Assembly (NCBI GenBank): GCA_905182995.1
Contig: CAJJDP010000017.1
Location: 124,001-188,000, forward strand
Direction of reading: 5' to 3'
DNA from: Paramecium octaurelia
Lineage: Eukaryota > Ciliophora > Oligohymenophorea > Peniculida > Parameciidae
DNA length: 64,000 bases
This document shows, one piece after another, positions 51,514 to 64,000 of the stretch. The number at the start of each line of letters is the position of its first letter. Within the stretch, counting starts at the first letter, position 1. The translations under genes were made by a program, and so were the position numbers. The notes below the pieces were generated by a model. The model saw only the letters and a list, made by a program, of their open reading frames with translations. It did no database searches and had not been told where the DNA came from.

Positions 51514-54240
51514 TTAAAGTATTATCATTATAATTTCTCAAACTCCCGTTAAATTGCTTGCCTTCATAATTAATTTATTTTACAAATATTAAGACATCAT
51601 ATTTTTTTAAATTGAATTAGGATTATTTTCTTTTTTTCTTAATTCACATTATTATTATTTATATAATTTTCCATTCAACAGAACCCTATTGTTAAATACC
51701 ATTCTGGTCTGAATAAAAGAGAGACAATTCTTTGTTGGCCGTATTATTTTATTTTTTTGTTATCATTTGCTCTAACTCTGTTTCCAAATCTGCTAACAAG
51801 ACATAAATTAAATGAAAAATTCAATCAAGTATTTGCTCATTACTTAAAAATAGAAAATAAACCCTTATTAGATGAGTATGTCATAGTGATGGAAACTTAC
51901 TTAATCTATAGCTTTCATACTAAAGCAAACATAGATTATGAATCACGATAAGTATAATGTTCACAAAGAAAATGAAAAAGAAAAATAATACTAATGGATA
52001 AAAACAGAATGCCAACATTATCACTAAGATGTCATTTTAAGAGTATAAGAACATTTATCAAATAATCCACTACTAAGACTTGCTCAAACTACATTTTTAA
52101 AATATTAAGTAAGTGTGATTTGAACACTAATCAAATTTTTATATCCAGAATATTCTTAATTGTATAATTCATTCAAAAAATTAATTTTTTTTAATAATCG
52201 TAATACACTAAGCATCTCCATTTGTCTTAATATATATTGGCAGTAGATTATTTTAGGCTTCAGGTTCAAACTGTAAGAATAGTTAGAATTAGTAAGTATA
52301 ACTAATAATGAAAAATGATTAATATAACATATTTTTTGGAATATATCAGGTAATTTTTAATAGCAATAATTAACTATGAAAATAATTATCAAGTTTATCT
52401 AGATGTATTTGGAAGCAGATTTTTCCAAATACTGAAGATCAAATGAAAATTTTTCTTCATTTCCTACCATTACTCGTTCCAAACTATTATAAATTTTCAG
52501 TCTAATCAATTTATGTATTATCTTAAATAAGTCTTCAAAGTATCAGAAATTCTTGTGTTAAAATATTAGATGGAGTATTGTTGAACTTTGAGAACATTTT
52601 TAATCTTGCGGTTTAAACAAATTTTCTCTAATCATTTTCTATTTGAGCAGTATGGATTAATTGATATTTAATTCATTTTATATGACAGTGTCATTTTTAT
52701 TTTAATAATTTTCAAGAATGCTTGATTTTTATTGTCATTTGAATTTGTCAATATGTTGCAAAAGACACAAGTTAGATTATCAATCTAGTATACATTCTAA
52801 CTATTTTAAACATGACCACCTTCAGCTTTACTTATGATTCTCAAAAATAGCAATAAATTAAAGTAAAGGTTTCCCTAATACTTTTCAATTTTTATGGAAA
52901 AATAGTAATATAAACTCAGTGTAAATATAATATTCTTTGTGCCTTAAAAGTTTTAGCATAGCATAGACCCTGAAACTAACTGGTATTAAGCTTTTCATTC
53001 GATTTTAACTTCTCTGGACCAACTTCGAAAACAATATTAAACAAAGGTATCTAAAGTCAACTTATGAATTCATAATCACATAATAATACAGAAATAATAG
53101 TTTTGAATAGATGCATATTAAATTAATGATATAAATTATAATTGATTAAATAAAGAAGGTCATTGCTTTATTTCATCCATTTTTATAGGGGTGAGAAAGT
53201 ATAAGGTTCCGATTTAGAGAGATTTATTTTTAATTAACATAATAATATATTAATTTGATAATTACTTAAAGACCATATTTTAAAAATAAACACGGAAAAT
53301 TTGGAAAATATTTAAGGCATCAGCAACATATTTAAAGAAGTTTCTCTTATGTTATCAAATTCACTTAAATTTAATATATATTGATAAATAAAGTATGAAT
53401 TATTTGTTTTTCATCACTTATGTTATTTGTATCACGAACTGTCATAAGTAAAAAGAAAAATTAAATTTACTAGCAGGTAACAGTATACCATTCATTATCA
53501 AAAAAAAAACTTGTAATGATTCAGATTAAGAATTTAATTTTCTTAAATTAATTATTTGTAATAATTAAATATAATAACGACCAATAACAATGTACATAAT
53601 TCATGATTTTCATAATTTTAGATATTTGTTTTTACTTCATAATGCAACCTCAAGAATTCGATTTATCAAATTAAAAATATACTACACTCTCGATAGGACT
53701 CAATTGATCCTCCTATTGTAATGGGACTCAACCTTTTAATTTGACTATATAAACAGTAAAGCTGAAGATAAATGAATTATTTGCTCCTTGGTTCCATCAG
53801 AATGCTTTAATCTCAGCAAAATAAAAAAAAATTTATTGAGGACGGTGTTAACCTATATTCATAGATAAAACTTATTCAATTCTTTATTAGTTTATTTTGA
53901 ATAACACTTATGTAATTTCTTTATTTAATTCATCATAGTTAACTTCTCCAATATTACTTCAATTTAATTAAATAAATGAAAATAGATGAAATTAATTTTT
54001 TCTATTTTATTCTGTAACTAGAGTTTCTGCAAAAAGTGGTATTGATTAAACTGAATATAATCCATAGATGAACAAATATTCTCTTTCTATGAAGATTTTT
54101 ATAATTCATATTTCTTTATGTGTGAAATTATCTATCTACCATTTATATAATTGGTGATTAATTTTTCATTTAAAAAAGAAATTAGAATTTTTTATAAATG
54201 TATAATAATTTTCCCTATATAAATTTATTAAATCATTTCA
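51514..54240. other. intergenic region between i-antigen genes 2 and 3
   Basis: The first 1.2 kb (to about 52700) is similar to the region upstream of gene 3. It includes a plus-strand open stretch at about 51757-51970 (encoding ...KPLLDEYVIVMETYLIYSF) without a clear start. 52700-54180 is unique AT-rich sequence with no gene seen. The last 50 nt are the conserved 3' flank of gene 3. Confidence 0.55.
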
Positions 54241-57200
54241 TCAGAACATGAGATATCCAAAAATGATTGATGATAATCCAAGAATGTATCCTGAATCAGT
54301 TGTTGTCTCATTGTTTGTGTTGTTTGTATTATTATTTGTATCATTTGGTTAAACAACAACAGCAGTGCAAACTCCGCATTTGCTAGTAGATGCATTCCAA
54401 GTATATGTATATCCAGAAACCAAGAAACAATCATTTAATGATAAAGTTGATGGATCTGTGGCTGTGCATGTTCCACTAACAAGAGTACAAATTTATTAAG
54501 TCTTTTTATCCCAATTTAAGAATCTTGTGCATGCTCCATTTGTAGCTTAGTTTGTAGCACAAGTATGAGTGGCACATTTACTAGCAACTGCAGTTGCTCC
54601 AGTTCCTGATGCTGCAGTCCATGAACATCTATCTTTGGCAGCTTAACAAGCAAGTTAATCATTATTAGCAATTGTGCATGCTGTCATTAAAGCACAAGTT
54701 CCTGTACCAGCAGCAGCTCCAGTAGCAGTTGATTAAGTGAATACACAAATACCATCTAATCCACCTGAATTGCATGCTGTCTTAGTTGTATAAGTTGAAC
54801 AGTTAGCTTTTGAAATACAAGCAGTTCCATTTGAAACACATGATGATAAAGCAACTGAACAAACATTGGTTGATGTACCATTTTGAATATCAGCACAAGC
54901 AAGTAATCTACATTTAGCTGTGTTATTATTTGTAGCAGATGCAAGTTCCCAATAACAAGTACCATCAGATCCAACAGCTGTTGTACAAGCAGTTTAAGTA
55001 GTGTATGATGAACATGCTCCTTTGACTAAACAAGTTGTTCCATCTGATGTACATGTTGATAATTATGATGAACATGTTGCATGTGTAGTTCCAGTCAAGT
55101 CAGCACATGATTAATCTCTGCAACTACTAGCAGTTGTATCCCAAGTACAAATACCAGTTGAAGTAATGGCTCCAGATGTTAAAACAGATCCTTTATCATT
55201 GAAATAACATCCTGCTTATGTAGTGTAAGATGAACAAGCACCTAATGCAATGCAACCAGTTGTTCCATTTGTTGTACACTTCTTATTGGCAATTTAACAA
55301 TCTGAATGAGTTGTGTAGAATGCATCAGCACAAGATGTATATGGTTTACAAACCTTTGGATCTGAAGAATTCAAAGCTGGAACTGATTGAATACAAGCTC
55401 CATCATATCCTGTAACACATCCACCATCAGTATTTGTTTCAGAACATAATGTAATTCCAACACAATTAGATCCATTAGTTGTACATTAGTTACTAATCCA
55501 TTTACATTATGTATCTGAATTCCAAGACAAACTCTTGCATGATGTATATCTGAAACAAGCACCTTTTGATCCATCAGTATTTACATAATCATTAATCCAC
55601 AAACATGGTCCATTAGTTCCTTCAATACAAGCACTTCTGATAGTAGTTTATTCACAATTTTAAACTCTAGCACATTTTCCATTGGCACCAGCAGTACATC
55701 CTTACCTTTAAGTTTGACATGCAGCNNNNNNNNNNNNNNNNNNNNNNNNNNNNNNNNNNNNNNNNNNNNNNNNNNNNNNNNNNNNNNNNNNNNNNNNNNN
55801 NNNNNNNNNNNNNNNNNNNNNNNNNNNNNNNNNNNNNNNNNNNNNNNNNNNNNNNNNNNNNNNNNNNNNNNNNNNNNNNNNNNNNNNNNNNNNNNNNNNN
55901 NNNNNNNNNNNNNNNNNNNNNNNNNNNNNNNNNNNNNNNNNNNNNNNNNNNNNNNNNNNNNNNNNNNNNNNNNNNNNNNNNNNNNNNNNNNNNNNNNNNN
56001 NNNNNNNNNNNNNNNNNNNNNNNNNNNNNNNNNNNNNNNNNNNNNNNNNNNNNNNNNNNNNNNNNNNNNNNNNNNNNNNNNNNNNNNNNNNNNNNNNNNN
56101 NNNNNNNNNNNNNNNNNNNNNNNNNNNNNNNNNNNNNNNNNNNNNNNNNNNNNNNNNNNNNNNNNNNNNNNNNNNNNNNNNNNNNNNNNNNNNNNNNNNN
56201 NNNNNNNNNNNNNNNNNNNNNNNNNNNNNNNNNNNNNNNNNNNNNNNNNNNNNNNNNNNNNNNNNNNNNNNNNNNNNNNNNNNNNNNNNNNNNNNNNNNN
56301 NNNNNNNNNNNNNNNNNNNNNNNNNNNNNNNNNNNNNNNNNNNNNNNNNNNNNNNNNNNNNNNNNNNNNNNNNNNNNNNNNCAAGCAGTTTATGTAGTGT
56401 ATGATGAACATGCTCCTTTGACTAAACAAGTTGTTCCATCTGATGTACATGTTGATAATTATGATGAACATGTTGCATGTGTAGTTCCAGTCAAGTCAGC
56501 ACATGATTAATCTCTGCAACTACTAGCAGTTGTATCCCAAGTACAAATACCAGTTGAAGTAATGGCTCCAGATGTTAAAACAGATCCTTTATCATTGAAA
56601 TAACATCCTGCTTATGTAGTGTAAGATGAACAAGCACCTAATGCAATGCAACCAGTTGTTCCATTTGTTGTACACTTCTTATTGGCAATTTAACAATCTG
56701 AATGAGTTGTGTAGAATGCATCAGCACAAGATGTATATGGTTTACAAACCTTTGGATCTGAAGAATTCAAAGCTGGAACTGATTGAATACAAGCTCCATC
56801 ATATCCTGTAACACATCCACCATCAGTATTTGTTTCAGAACATAATGTAATTCCAACACAATTAGATCCATTAGTTGTACATTAGTTACTAATCCATTTA
56901 CATGATGTATCTGAATTCCAAGACAAACTCTTGCATGATGTATATCTGAAACAAGCACCTTTTGATCCATCAGTATTTACATAATCATTAATCCACAAAC
57001 ATGGTCCATTAGTTCCTTCAATACAAGCACTTCTGATAGTAGTTTATTCACAATTTTAAACTCTAGCACATTTTCCATTGGCACCAGCAGTACATCCTTA
57101 CCTTTAAGTTTGACATGCAGCATGAGTAGTTCCACTGAAGTCTTAGCAATCTTTATCTCTGCATTTATTTTATGCACTATCCCAAGCACAAACAGTTCCA

Positions 57201-60200
57201 TTGAGGGCAGTTGTACAAGCAGCATCAATATTAGCAGCTGAACAAGTAGACTTAGTAACACATCCACCACCATTCTTTGTTGTACAATTAGTGAAATAAC
57301 CTGCACAAGCTGCTTCTGAAGTCAATGTAACTGGGGCAGTATTACAAGTCTTGATTGTACAATAAGCTGGATTGGTACCAACAGCCGACATCCATTCACA
57401 TTATTGATTAGAAACTGAAGTAACACAACCAGCTTGACTTAAAGCTTAGAAGCATGTTCCTCTTGTGACACAATTTGTACCATTTGTTGTACATGTACTC
57501 AATGCTTATTTGCATAAAGCATCAGTAGCAAAAGCAAAATCTTCACAAACTTTTGTCTTACATTTTACTGAATCTAAAGTGCATCCAGCTAAATAAGTAT
57601 TGCATTCATCAGCAGTAGCTGTTGCTTCTGGAGCATTTTCACAAGTTCTAGTAATACAAGCTGTTCCATTCCAATAACAAGATTTTCCATTCTTATCAGT
57701 AACACATTATTTTTCAGTCATAGTTTCACATGTATCTGGTATATCAACACATCCTTATCCTGATGATGCAACTGTACATGCATTATTAAAGTATGCTCTA
57801 CATTTATCATTATCATCATAATCTGTAGTTGCAGGAGCAGTAGCACATGACTTATCTGCACATTAAGTACCATTCCATCCACAAGCACCTCCAGTAGCAT
57901 TGAATTTACATTATTCTTAATGAATGTAAGTGGAACAAGCAGCTGTTTATTAACAACCTCCTAAAACTGGTTGACCCCCATTTGCATCTGGTGTTGCAAC
58001 TACTGTGCATTTAACGGTAGAGGAGGTGAAGTAGGTATCACAATCAGCATGTGTTGCTGTTGCAGTTGGAGCAGTTGTGCATGATTTATCTTAACATACT
58101 GGAGTAGTTAAATTTGTATTCCAAACACAAACACCTCCACTTGAATTAGTCTTGCATTAATCTTCAATTTAATAAGAACTGCAGGCTCCTCTAGCAGTAC
58201 AACCAGCAACAGCTGCTCCATTTGTGGCTCTAACTGTACAAAGTTAGACTGGATCAACTGCTACACATTCAGCATGAGTGTCATATGAAGTTGTTGCTTC
58301 AATATTACCACAATTCAAATCGACACAAACCTTATTAGTTGGATTCCAGAAACATTTTCCACCACTTGTATTGAATTTACATTATTAACTGGATTTATAT
58401 GCTGAACAAGCAGCTCTTGCTTAACAACCTCCAACTCTTGCAACAGTGCATGTAGATAGATATGTAATACATTCATTATGTGAATCGAAGCTTGTATCTG
58501 CTGAAGCTGTATCACAAGTTTTTCTGACGCAAGATGTTCCTGAGACAACACATTCACCTTCAACTGCCCAAACGCATGCTGCTGCAGTTTAAATAGCACA
58601 TGTGGCTGGCAATGTTACACATGCAGTTGGTGATGAAGCTGCATTGGCAGTACAAGTATTCAACCAACCATTACAATCTGAATGTGTAAATGGTGTTGTT
58701 TTATTAGCACATGTCTTGGTTTAGCATCCTGATGTTCCTTATGCTATGCAACCAGCTTTGAAAGTATTGCATTTTGTGTCATCAAAACTAAATGTTGCTC
58801 CTAATTTGATTGATTCACAAGTAGTTGTAGCTGTTATAGCTTGGCAGGCAGTATCAGCAGCATTAGCAGTACAATATCCTGCAGTTGATCTATAACAATT
58901 GGCAATCGTAGTATACCCTGAACATTATGCTTGGTTTGTTACACAACCAGATCCATCTCTCTTTACACTACAAGTAGTACTGTAACCTTAACAAGTAGCC
59001 CAAGTAACATTTGTGCCTGTGATTGCTTCGCATGTGGTAAAAGCAATGCATGCAGTTGCTGCAGGATTAATATGACAGGCAGTGCTATAAGCTTAACAAG
59101 TTGCTTCAACTCCTCCAGTAAGTCCTGTAATAAGATTACAATTTGCTGACGTAATATCCTAACAATTAGTGCCATCCCAATGGCATTTCAAACCATCAGT
59201 TCTATATGCACAAGAAGCTTCTGTTGTTCCATATCCTACACAAGTTGCTTACGCTACTATACATGCATTTGCTGCTTTATTTATAGTACAAGTAGTACTG
59301 TATGATTAACAATTAGCATGAGTGTTATTAGGGCTTGTCAAACTTGTAAGTGATGTACAAGTTGCTGATGTAATATCCTGGCAATTAGTACCATCCCAAT
59401 GGCATTTCAACCCATCAGTTCTTTTTGTGCAATTAGCTTCTGTAGTTGTATATGCTGCACAAGTGGCTAGGTATGCTTAACATTCATCTGGAGTTCCATT
59501 AATATGACAGGCAGTATTATATGCTTAGCAAGTTGCCTCAACTGCAGTTGCTCCAGAAAGTCCTGTAATGGCATCACAATTTGTTGATATAATATCTACA
59601 CAATTAGTGCCATCAAAATGGCATTTCAATCCGTCTGTTCTTTTTGTACAATTAGCTTCTGTTGTTCCATAAGCTGCACAAGTTGCTTGGTAAGCTTAAC
59701 ATCCATCAGGAGTACCATTAATATGACAAGCAGTATTATATGCTTAGCAAGTTGCCTCAACTGCAGTTCCTCCAGAAAGTCCTGTAATAAGATTACAATT
59801 TGCTGATGTAATATCCTAACAATTGGCGCTATCCCAAAAGCATTTCAAACCATCAGTTCTATATGAACAAGAAGCTTATGTTGTTCCATAACCTGCACAA
59901 GTTGCTTACACTGTTTAACATGCATTTGCTGCTTGATTTACAGTACAAGTGGTGCTTTATGCTTAACACAAGGCATGAGTTGTTTGAGTTATTAAAGCAC
60001 AAGAGAATGTACAAGCAGTTGATTCTGTAGCATCTGCAGTGTTAGTACAACCTGTTTTAATAGATTCACATTGAGTTTTTGTACCTGTGAATGTTGAACA
60101 TGCTCCTTGAAGATATGTATTAGAAAAGCATTTGCTATAAGCGGATTTCCAGGTGCAATCATCTGAACTAGCAGATGATGAAGTTCTATAGCATTAAGCC

Positions 60201-62782
60201 TATGATACATAGTCACTGCAATTAGCTGATTTTGTTACGCAACCTGCTCCACCAGTTTTGTATAAAACTGTACAAGTTTCAGAAGGAGTTTGATAACTCG
60301 AACATTCGGAATCACTATCTCTTAAATTACTATCTTCTGCATCTGCACATGTTGCATTTCTACATGCTGTTCCAGTCCATATGCAAGTTTTTCCAGCAGA
60401 AGTTACTTTACAATTTTCAGCTGATCCATAAGAAGTACAAGCTGTAGCTAAATTCTAACAAGTTGTTTTTGCATTATTCGTTGTGCATGTATTCAAAACA
60501 CCTTAACAACCAGAGTGAGTGGATAATGGAATGTTTACACATGTTCTATCAACACAACTAGAACCATTCCAATAACAATCTCCATTTGCTTTTGAACCAG
60601 TTGTGCAATTAGTTGAAGTCAAAGAAGAACAACTTGATGGTTTTGGAATGCAGCCATCTGCTGTGTTATTGGCAATACAAGTAGACAAATAAGTAGAACA
60701 ATTTGTAGAACTAAAAACTGTCAAGAATCCTGTTGTTGTTGCAATGCTAGCAGTAGTACAAGATTTTTCAACACAAGCTAATGTAGCAGTATTCCATAAG
60801 CATGTTGGGGATCCAACTCTTGTGATTTCACAATTTTCAGTTGATTTTCTAGCTGCACATGTTGTTGGTAAGTCTTAGCATCCTTAAATTGCTCCATTAA
60901 CTGGATTATTAGCTACACAACCTGTTTTGTAAGTACCACAATCAGCTGTTGTTGCTGTTGTCTTTGGGGCAGTGGAACAAGCCTTATCGATACACTATGA
61001 ACCATTCCAACCACATAGAGGATATGATTTAAGTCCATTTGTAACTTATAATCTAATATTACATGCTGCTTCAATTGTAATGGCTTCACATTTAAGTGGT
61101 AATGGAACACATCCAGTACCAGTATTGCTCAAAGTACAACCTACATCATAAGTTTAACAATCTGCATGGGTTGCTGTGGTTGATGAAGCTAACACACATT
61201 CCTTTTTATAGCATTTTCCTTTCCAAATGCAAGCTTTATTATTCAAATCTTTGTCACAAATAGTTTATACCAATGAATTATCGCATGTTTTATCAACACA
61301 ACCTGCATTAGTTGAATTTACTGTACAAGTTGATAAAAAGGCAACACATAAATCATGAGTTGTATTAGTTGATGGAGCATTGACACAAGTTTTATCCTTA
61401 CAAGTTGAACTTGCACTATCCCAGAAACAAGTAGCTCCTGATACATTCTTTATACAAGCAGCTTCTAAGGTAATTACTGCACATGTAGTATTTGTTACGC
61501 ATCCACCTCCAGTCTTTGTAATACAATTAGTATTAGGTAAATATGCTTCACAGGCATCGTTTGTTGTTATTGTTGTTGGAGCATTAGCACAACTTCTATT
61601 TTAACATCCACCTCCTGTTTTAACGGTACATGATGATAAGTAAGATGTACATAAATCGTGAGTATTATTTGTTGTTGGTGCATTTGCACAAGTCTTTTCT
61701 TTGCATGTTGTATCCCAAATGCAATCAGTACCGGAAGTATTTTTCACACAAGCGGCTTAAATGTTGGCAGCTGAACAAGCACCATTGGAAACACATCCTC
61801 CTCCTGATTTAGTGATACATCCTGTCACAAATCCAGCACAAGCTGAATTTGTAGTCATTGTGGTTGGTGCATTTGTACATGTCTTATCAACACATGCAGT
61901 TCCTGTCCAATAGCAATCTCCACCTGAATTATTCTTAATACAAGCAGCTTAGATAGTAGCAGCTGCACAAGTAGTTCTAGTAACACATCCTCCATTGGCT
62001 TTTGTTGTGCATGTTCCGTCAGCTCTAAAACTCTTACATGTCTCATCAGTTGTTAATGTAGTTGGTGCGTTATCACAAATTCTGTCTTTACAAGCTGCTC
62101 CATCCCAAAAACATGCAACTGATTTTAATTTATTCCAAACGCATTGAATTTCTAAAGTTTAATCACTACAATTATTTCCACTATCAACACATCCACCTCC
62201 AGTCTTTGTTGTACAAGTTGATATGACATCTCTGCATTCTTTGTCTGTAGCAAAACTTGCTGGTAATTTATCACAGGTATTAGCATCTACACAAGAGTTA
62301 TTTGTTGTATCCCAATAGCACAAGCTTCCAGCAGCATTTTTCTTACAAGGTGCTTGTTTTTTGTATGTGCTACAAGCATCAATTTCGACACAGTGAGTTC
62401 CATCTGTAATACATCTATTACTTATTGCTTAACATTCATCATCTTATGTTTTTGAAAAAGCTGTGCATCCTGTGAAGTATGTGCATTTGCCTTGAACCCA
62501 GGCACAAGCAGCATAGTTACCGCAATCTGTACAGGGTTTAGCTTTTGGACAATCTGCTTCAGCAAATGTATCACAATATGCTGCATAGGTTACTGTTGGA
62601 GTGACTGGAGTAGTAGAAACTGCACAAGCTTTCTTTGTGCTATCCCATGAGCAACCAAGTTAGGCATTTTTTAAACAATCTCCTTCTGATAACAATTATG
62701 CACATGTGCATGATGTTATGCTATAGGTTTGACATGTTGCTAAAGCAAGCAACAAAGCAAATATTATGAATTATTTATTCAT
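54241..62782 (-). CDS. immobilization antigen gene 3, contains assembly gap
   Basis: About 2820 codons, intronless, broken by a 656-N gap. Same architecture as gene 2: signal peptide MNKQFIIFALLLALATCQ, Cys-periodic units, 222-nt repeat array and hydrophobic GPI-type end IIFGYLMF. Like gene 1 it carries two copies of the central block (54986-55725 and 56382-57121). The coding frame upstream of the gap and the frame of the stop differ by one base across the N run, which is explained by an inexact gap size rather than a mutation. It is a tandem paralog of gene 2. Function as for gene 2: GPI-anchored surface coat antigen. Confidence 0.93.
54986..57121 (-). repeat. large tandem duplication in gene 3 containing the gap
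   Basis: 54986-55725 and 56382-57121 (740 nt each) match almost perfectly at an offset of 1396 nt, with the N run between them. The corresponding period in gene 1 is 1323 nt. Confidence 0.85.
55726..56381. other. assembly gap (656 N)
   Basis: Run of N in the duplicated central part of i-antigen gene 3. Its size is not a multiple that keeps the frame, so the length is an estimate. Confidence 0.99.
59030..59980 (-). repeat. about 220-nt tandem repeats inside i-antigen gene 3
   Basis: Anchors near 59092, 59306, 59523, 59741 and 59961, matching the arrays in genes 1 and 2. Unit sequences differ more between genes here than elsewhere. Confidence 0.8.
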
Positions 62783-64000
62783 TAAAAGTATTATCATTCT
62801 AATATTCTCAAATTCCAGTTAAATTTTTTTAAAAAAGTTAATTTTTTTCTGATTTTTTAAAACAACACTTTTAATGATTTAATTTAAATCAGAATTAGAT
62901 TTTAGAGCTAATTAACATCATTAATATTATTATATAAGTTTTCAATAAAACTAAAGAGATCTGAAGGGAGAAAAAGAATGCCATTCTGATCCTGCAAAAT
63001 AGTTAAAGTACTTATTTATGACATTCTCATTGTATTATGTATATTATTATCATTTCTTCTGATTCTTTTCTTATTCGATAAAAAGACATTAAAACAGGAA
63101 AAAAGTAGTCAATCAAGGCACTGTTCTGAACGTAAATAAAGTATAAAAACACCCTTATTAGATAAGTATATATTTACGATGGAAATTGACTCGGAAAGAA
63201 CTTACGAAATAGTTTTGAAATTACCAAAATTTGTTGATATTAGTCTTTCTTATAGAAACTTACTTTACCTATGGATTTTAAATTAAAGCAACAAAACAAA
63301 AAGAAGTATTCTAAGCACAAATCTAGCAGAGGAAATGAAAGAAAAATTAATAAGAATGAATTTATCAAAAAGGTTGCCAACTTCATCAATCAGGTCTTTA
63401 TTAAAAAATTAAAATTTTATTAGCTAAGCAAGTATACGTCCTGCTTGCTATCCTTTTTCTCCATAATGAATTAGTAAGAATTTGAAAATTCACTAATCAA
63501 TTTTTTAAATCTGGAAATTCTTAATTACGTAATACATTAAATAATATCAATTATTTTATAATTGCTCCACACTTAGCATCTTTATTTCTCTCAATAGATA
63601 TTGGCAATCGGCAATTTATTTCAGGATCATCACAAGATTGTAATTAGAATAAGTAAATATTATAAAATGTGAAAAGGAACATTAGAAGTATATTGAAATA
63701 TATATAGTAATTTTATTTTCAATATTTAATTAAGAATGTTATAATTAATGATTAAATATTCTAAAAAGGAAGCCAACTCTAGGTTTATTCCTTGATTTAG
63801 ATTCTTCCAACTTTGAGAATCAATAGAAAATCTCCCTTTCAGATATAATTTTTCTTTTTCCAAACTTTTATAAATTTCCAGTCTAATTAATTTATGGATT
63901 ATCTTAATTCTCTTGTTAAGAGTATTAGAATTCTCTTGTTAATGTATTAGAATCTCATGTTAAAGTATGGAAAAAATATTATTGAACTCTGGGAAATTTT
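62783..64000. other. upstream region of i-antigen gene 3
   Basis: Presumed promoter region, similar to 51514-52700. It holds a 96-codon plus-strand frame at 63179-63469 starting MEIDSERTYEIVLK, possibly a small divergent gene or a relic, with no family recognised. Near the end a 22-nt motif TCTCTTGTTAA...GTATTAGAA is repeated three times (63907-63970), a local expansion not present in the other copy. Confidence 0.5.

Larger units (their letters stand above)
44318..52700. repeat. segmental duplication unit, proximal copy (i-antigen gene 2)
   Basis: Gene 2, its 3' flank from about 44318 and about 1.2 kb upstream are repeated in the same orientation at 54190-64000 (gene 3). Upstream similarity is patchy but clear, for example ACCCTTATTAGAT followed by ATGGAAA, and TATAAATTT(T/C)CAGTCTAAT. 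Confidence 0.75.
54190..64000. repeat. segmental duplication unit, distal copy (i-antigen gene 3)
   Basis: Direct-repeat partner of 44318-52700. The upstream part reaches the window edge. Confidence 0.75.

Noticed and set aside
30512..62046. Many 60-110 codon frames with Q, H and L-rich products inside the antigen genes
   Set aside because: Out-of-frame or antisense shadows repeated in each antigen copy, caused by the shared periodic sequence.
54241..62782. Frameshift mutation in antigen gene 3
   Set aside because: The one-base discrepancy arises only across the N run and vanishes if the gap is 73 nt shorter, so it is a gap-size artefact.
63000..64000. Telomere or subtelomeric end
   Set aside because: No C4A2 or C3A3-type telomeric repeats are visible at either window edge.

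Overview
This window comes from the macronuclear (somatic) genome of a Paramecium, most likely a member of the P. aurelia group. Three observations support this. The DNA is very AT-rich. Long reading frames only make sense when TAA and TAG are read as glutamine and TGA is the sole stop. The genes carry tiny introns: I placed 32, all 22-27 nt, nearly all GTA...TAG. Three very large cysteine-periodic genes are immobilization antigens (i-antigens), a surface-protein family of this genus. Standard-code reading frames in this window are therefore mostly fragments or shadows, and the gene models below were rebuilt by hand with the ciliate code and intron removal.

Left part (1-18 kb), ordinary cellular genes. 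A 5'-cut PIAS-type SUMO ligase (1-1983, +). A platelet-activating-factor-acetylhydrolase-like lipase (2601-4066, -). An ATG11/FIP200-like autophagy scaffold (4308-7522, +). A decayed open frame (7713-8410). A 1112-residue protein built from a duplicated set of SP-RING-like zinc modules (8676-12058, +). An STK32-like AGC kinase (12614-13788, -). A three-repeat MYB protein (14664-16513, +). A cyclin (17016-17856, -).

Middle part (18.9-29.9 kb), duplicated and decaying material. A second lipase copy is 5'-truncated and frameshifted (19006-20395, -). A second, inverted zinc-module locus holds an intact 702-residue paralog (22525-24655, -) and the 5' stub of another (21391-22216, -), joined by a spacer that also flanks the first locus. 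An unrecognised 322-residue Q-rich protein (24773-25741, -), a small secreted Cys-rich protein (26817-27644, +) and an eroded surface-antigen-like remnant (about 28130-29190) follow.

Right part (29.9-64 kb), the i-antigen cluster. Gene 1 (29965-38451, +) faces gene 2 (44365-51513, -) across a 5.9-kb spacer with an SF1 UPF1/SEN1-like helicase (39311-41750, -) and a Rab11-like GTPase (42997-43728, -). Gene 3 (54241-62782, -) is a tandem copy of gene 2, including about 1.2 kb of upstream DNA. Genes 1 and 3 contain a large internal duplication that gene 2 lacks, and in both of them an assembly gap (runs of N) sits inside that duplication. No tRNA, rRNA, CRISPR array or telomeric repeat was seen.
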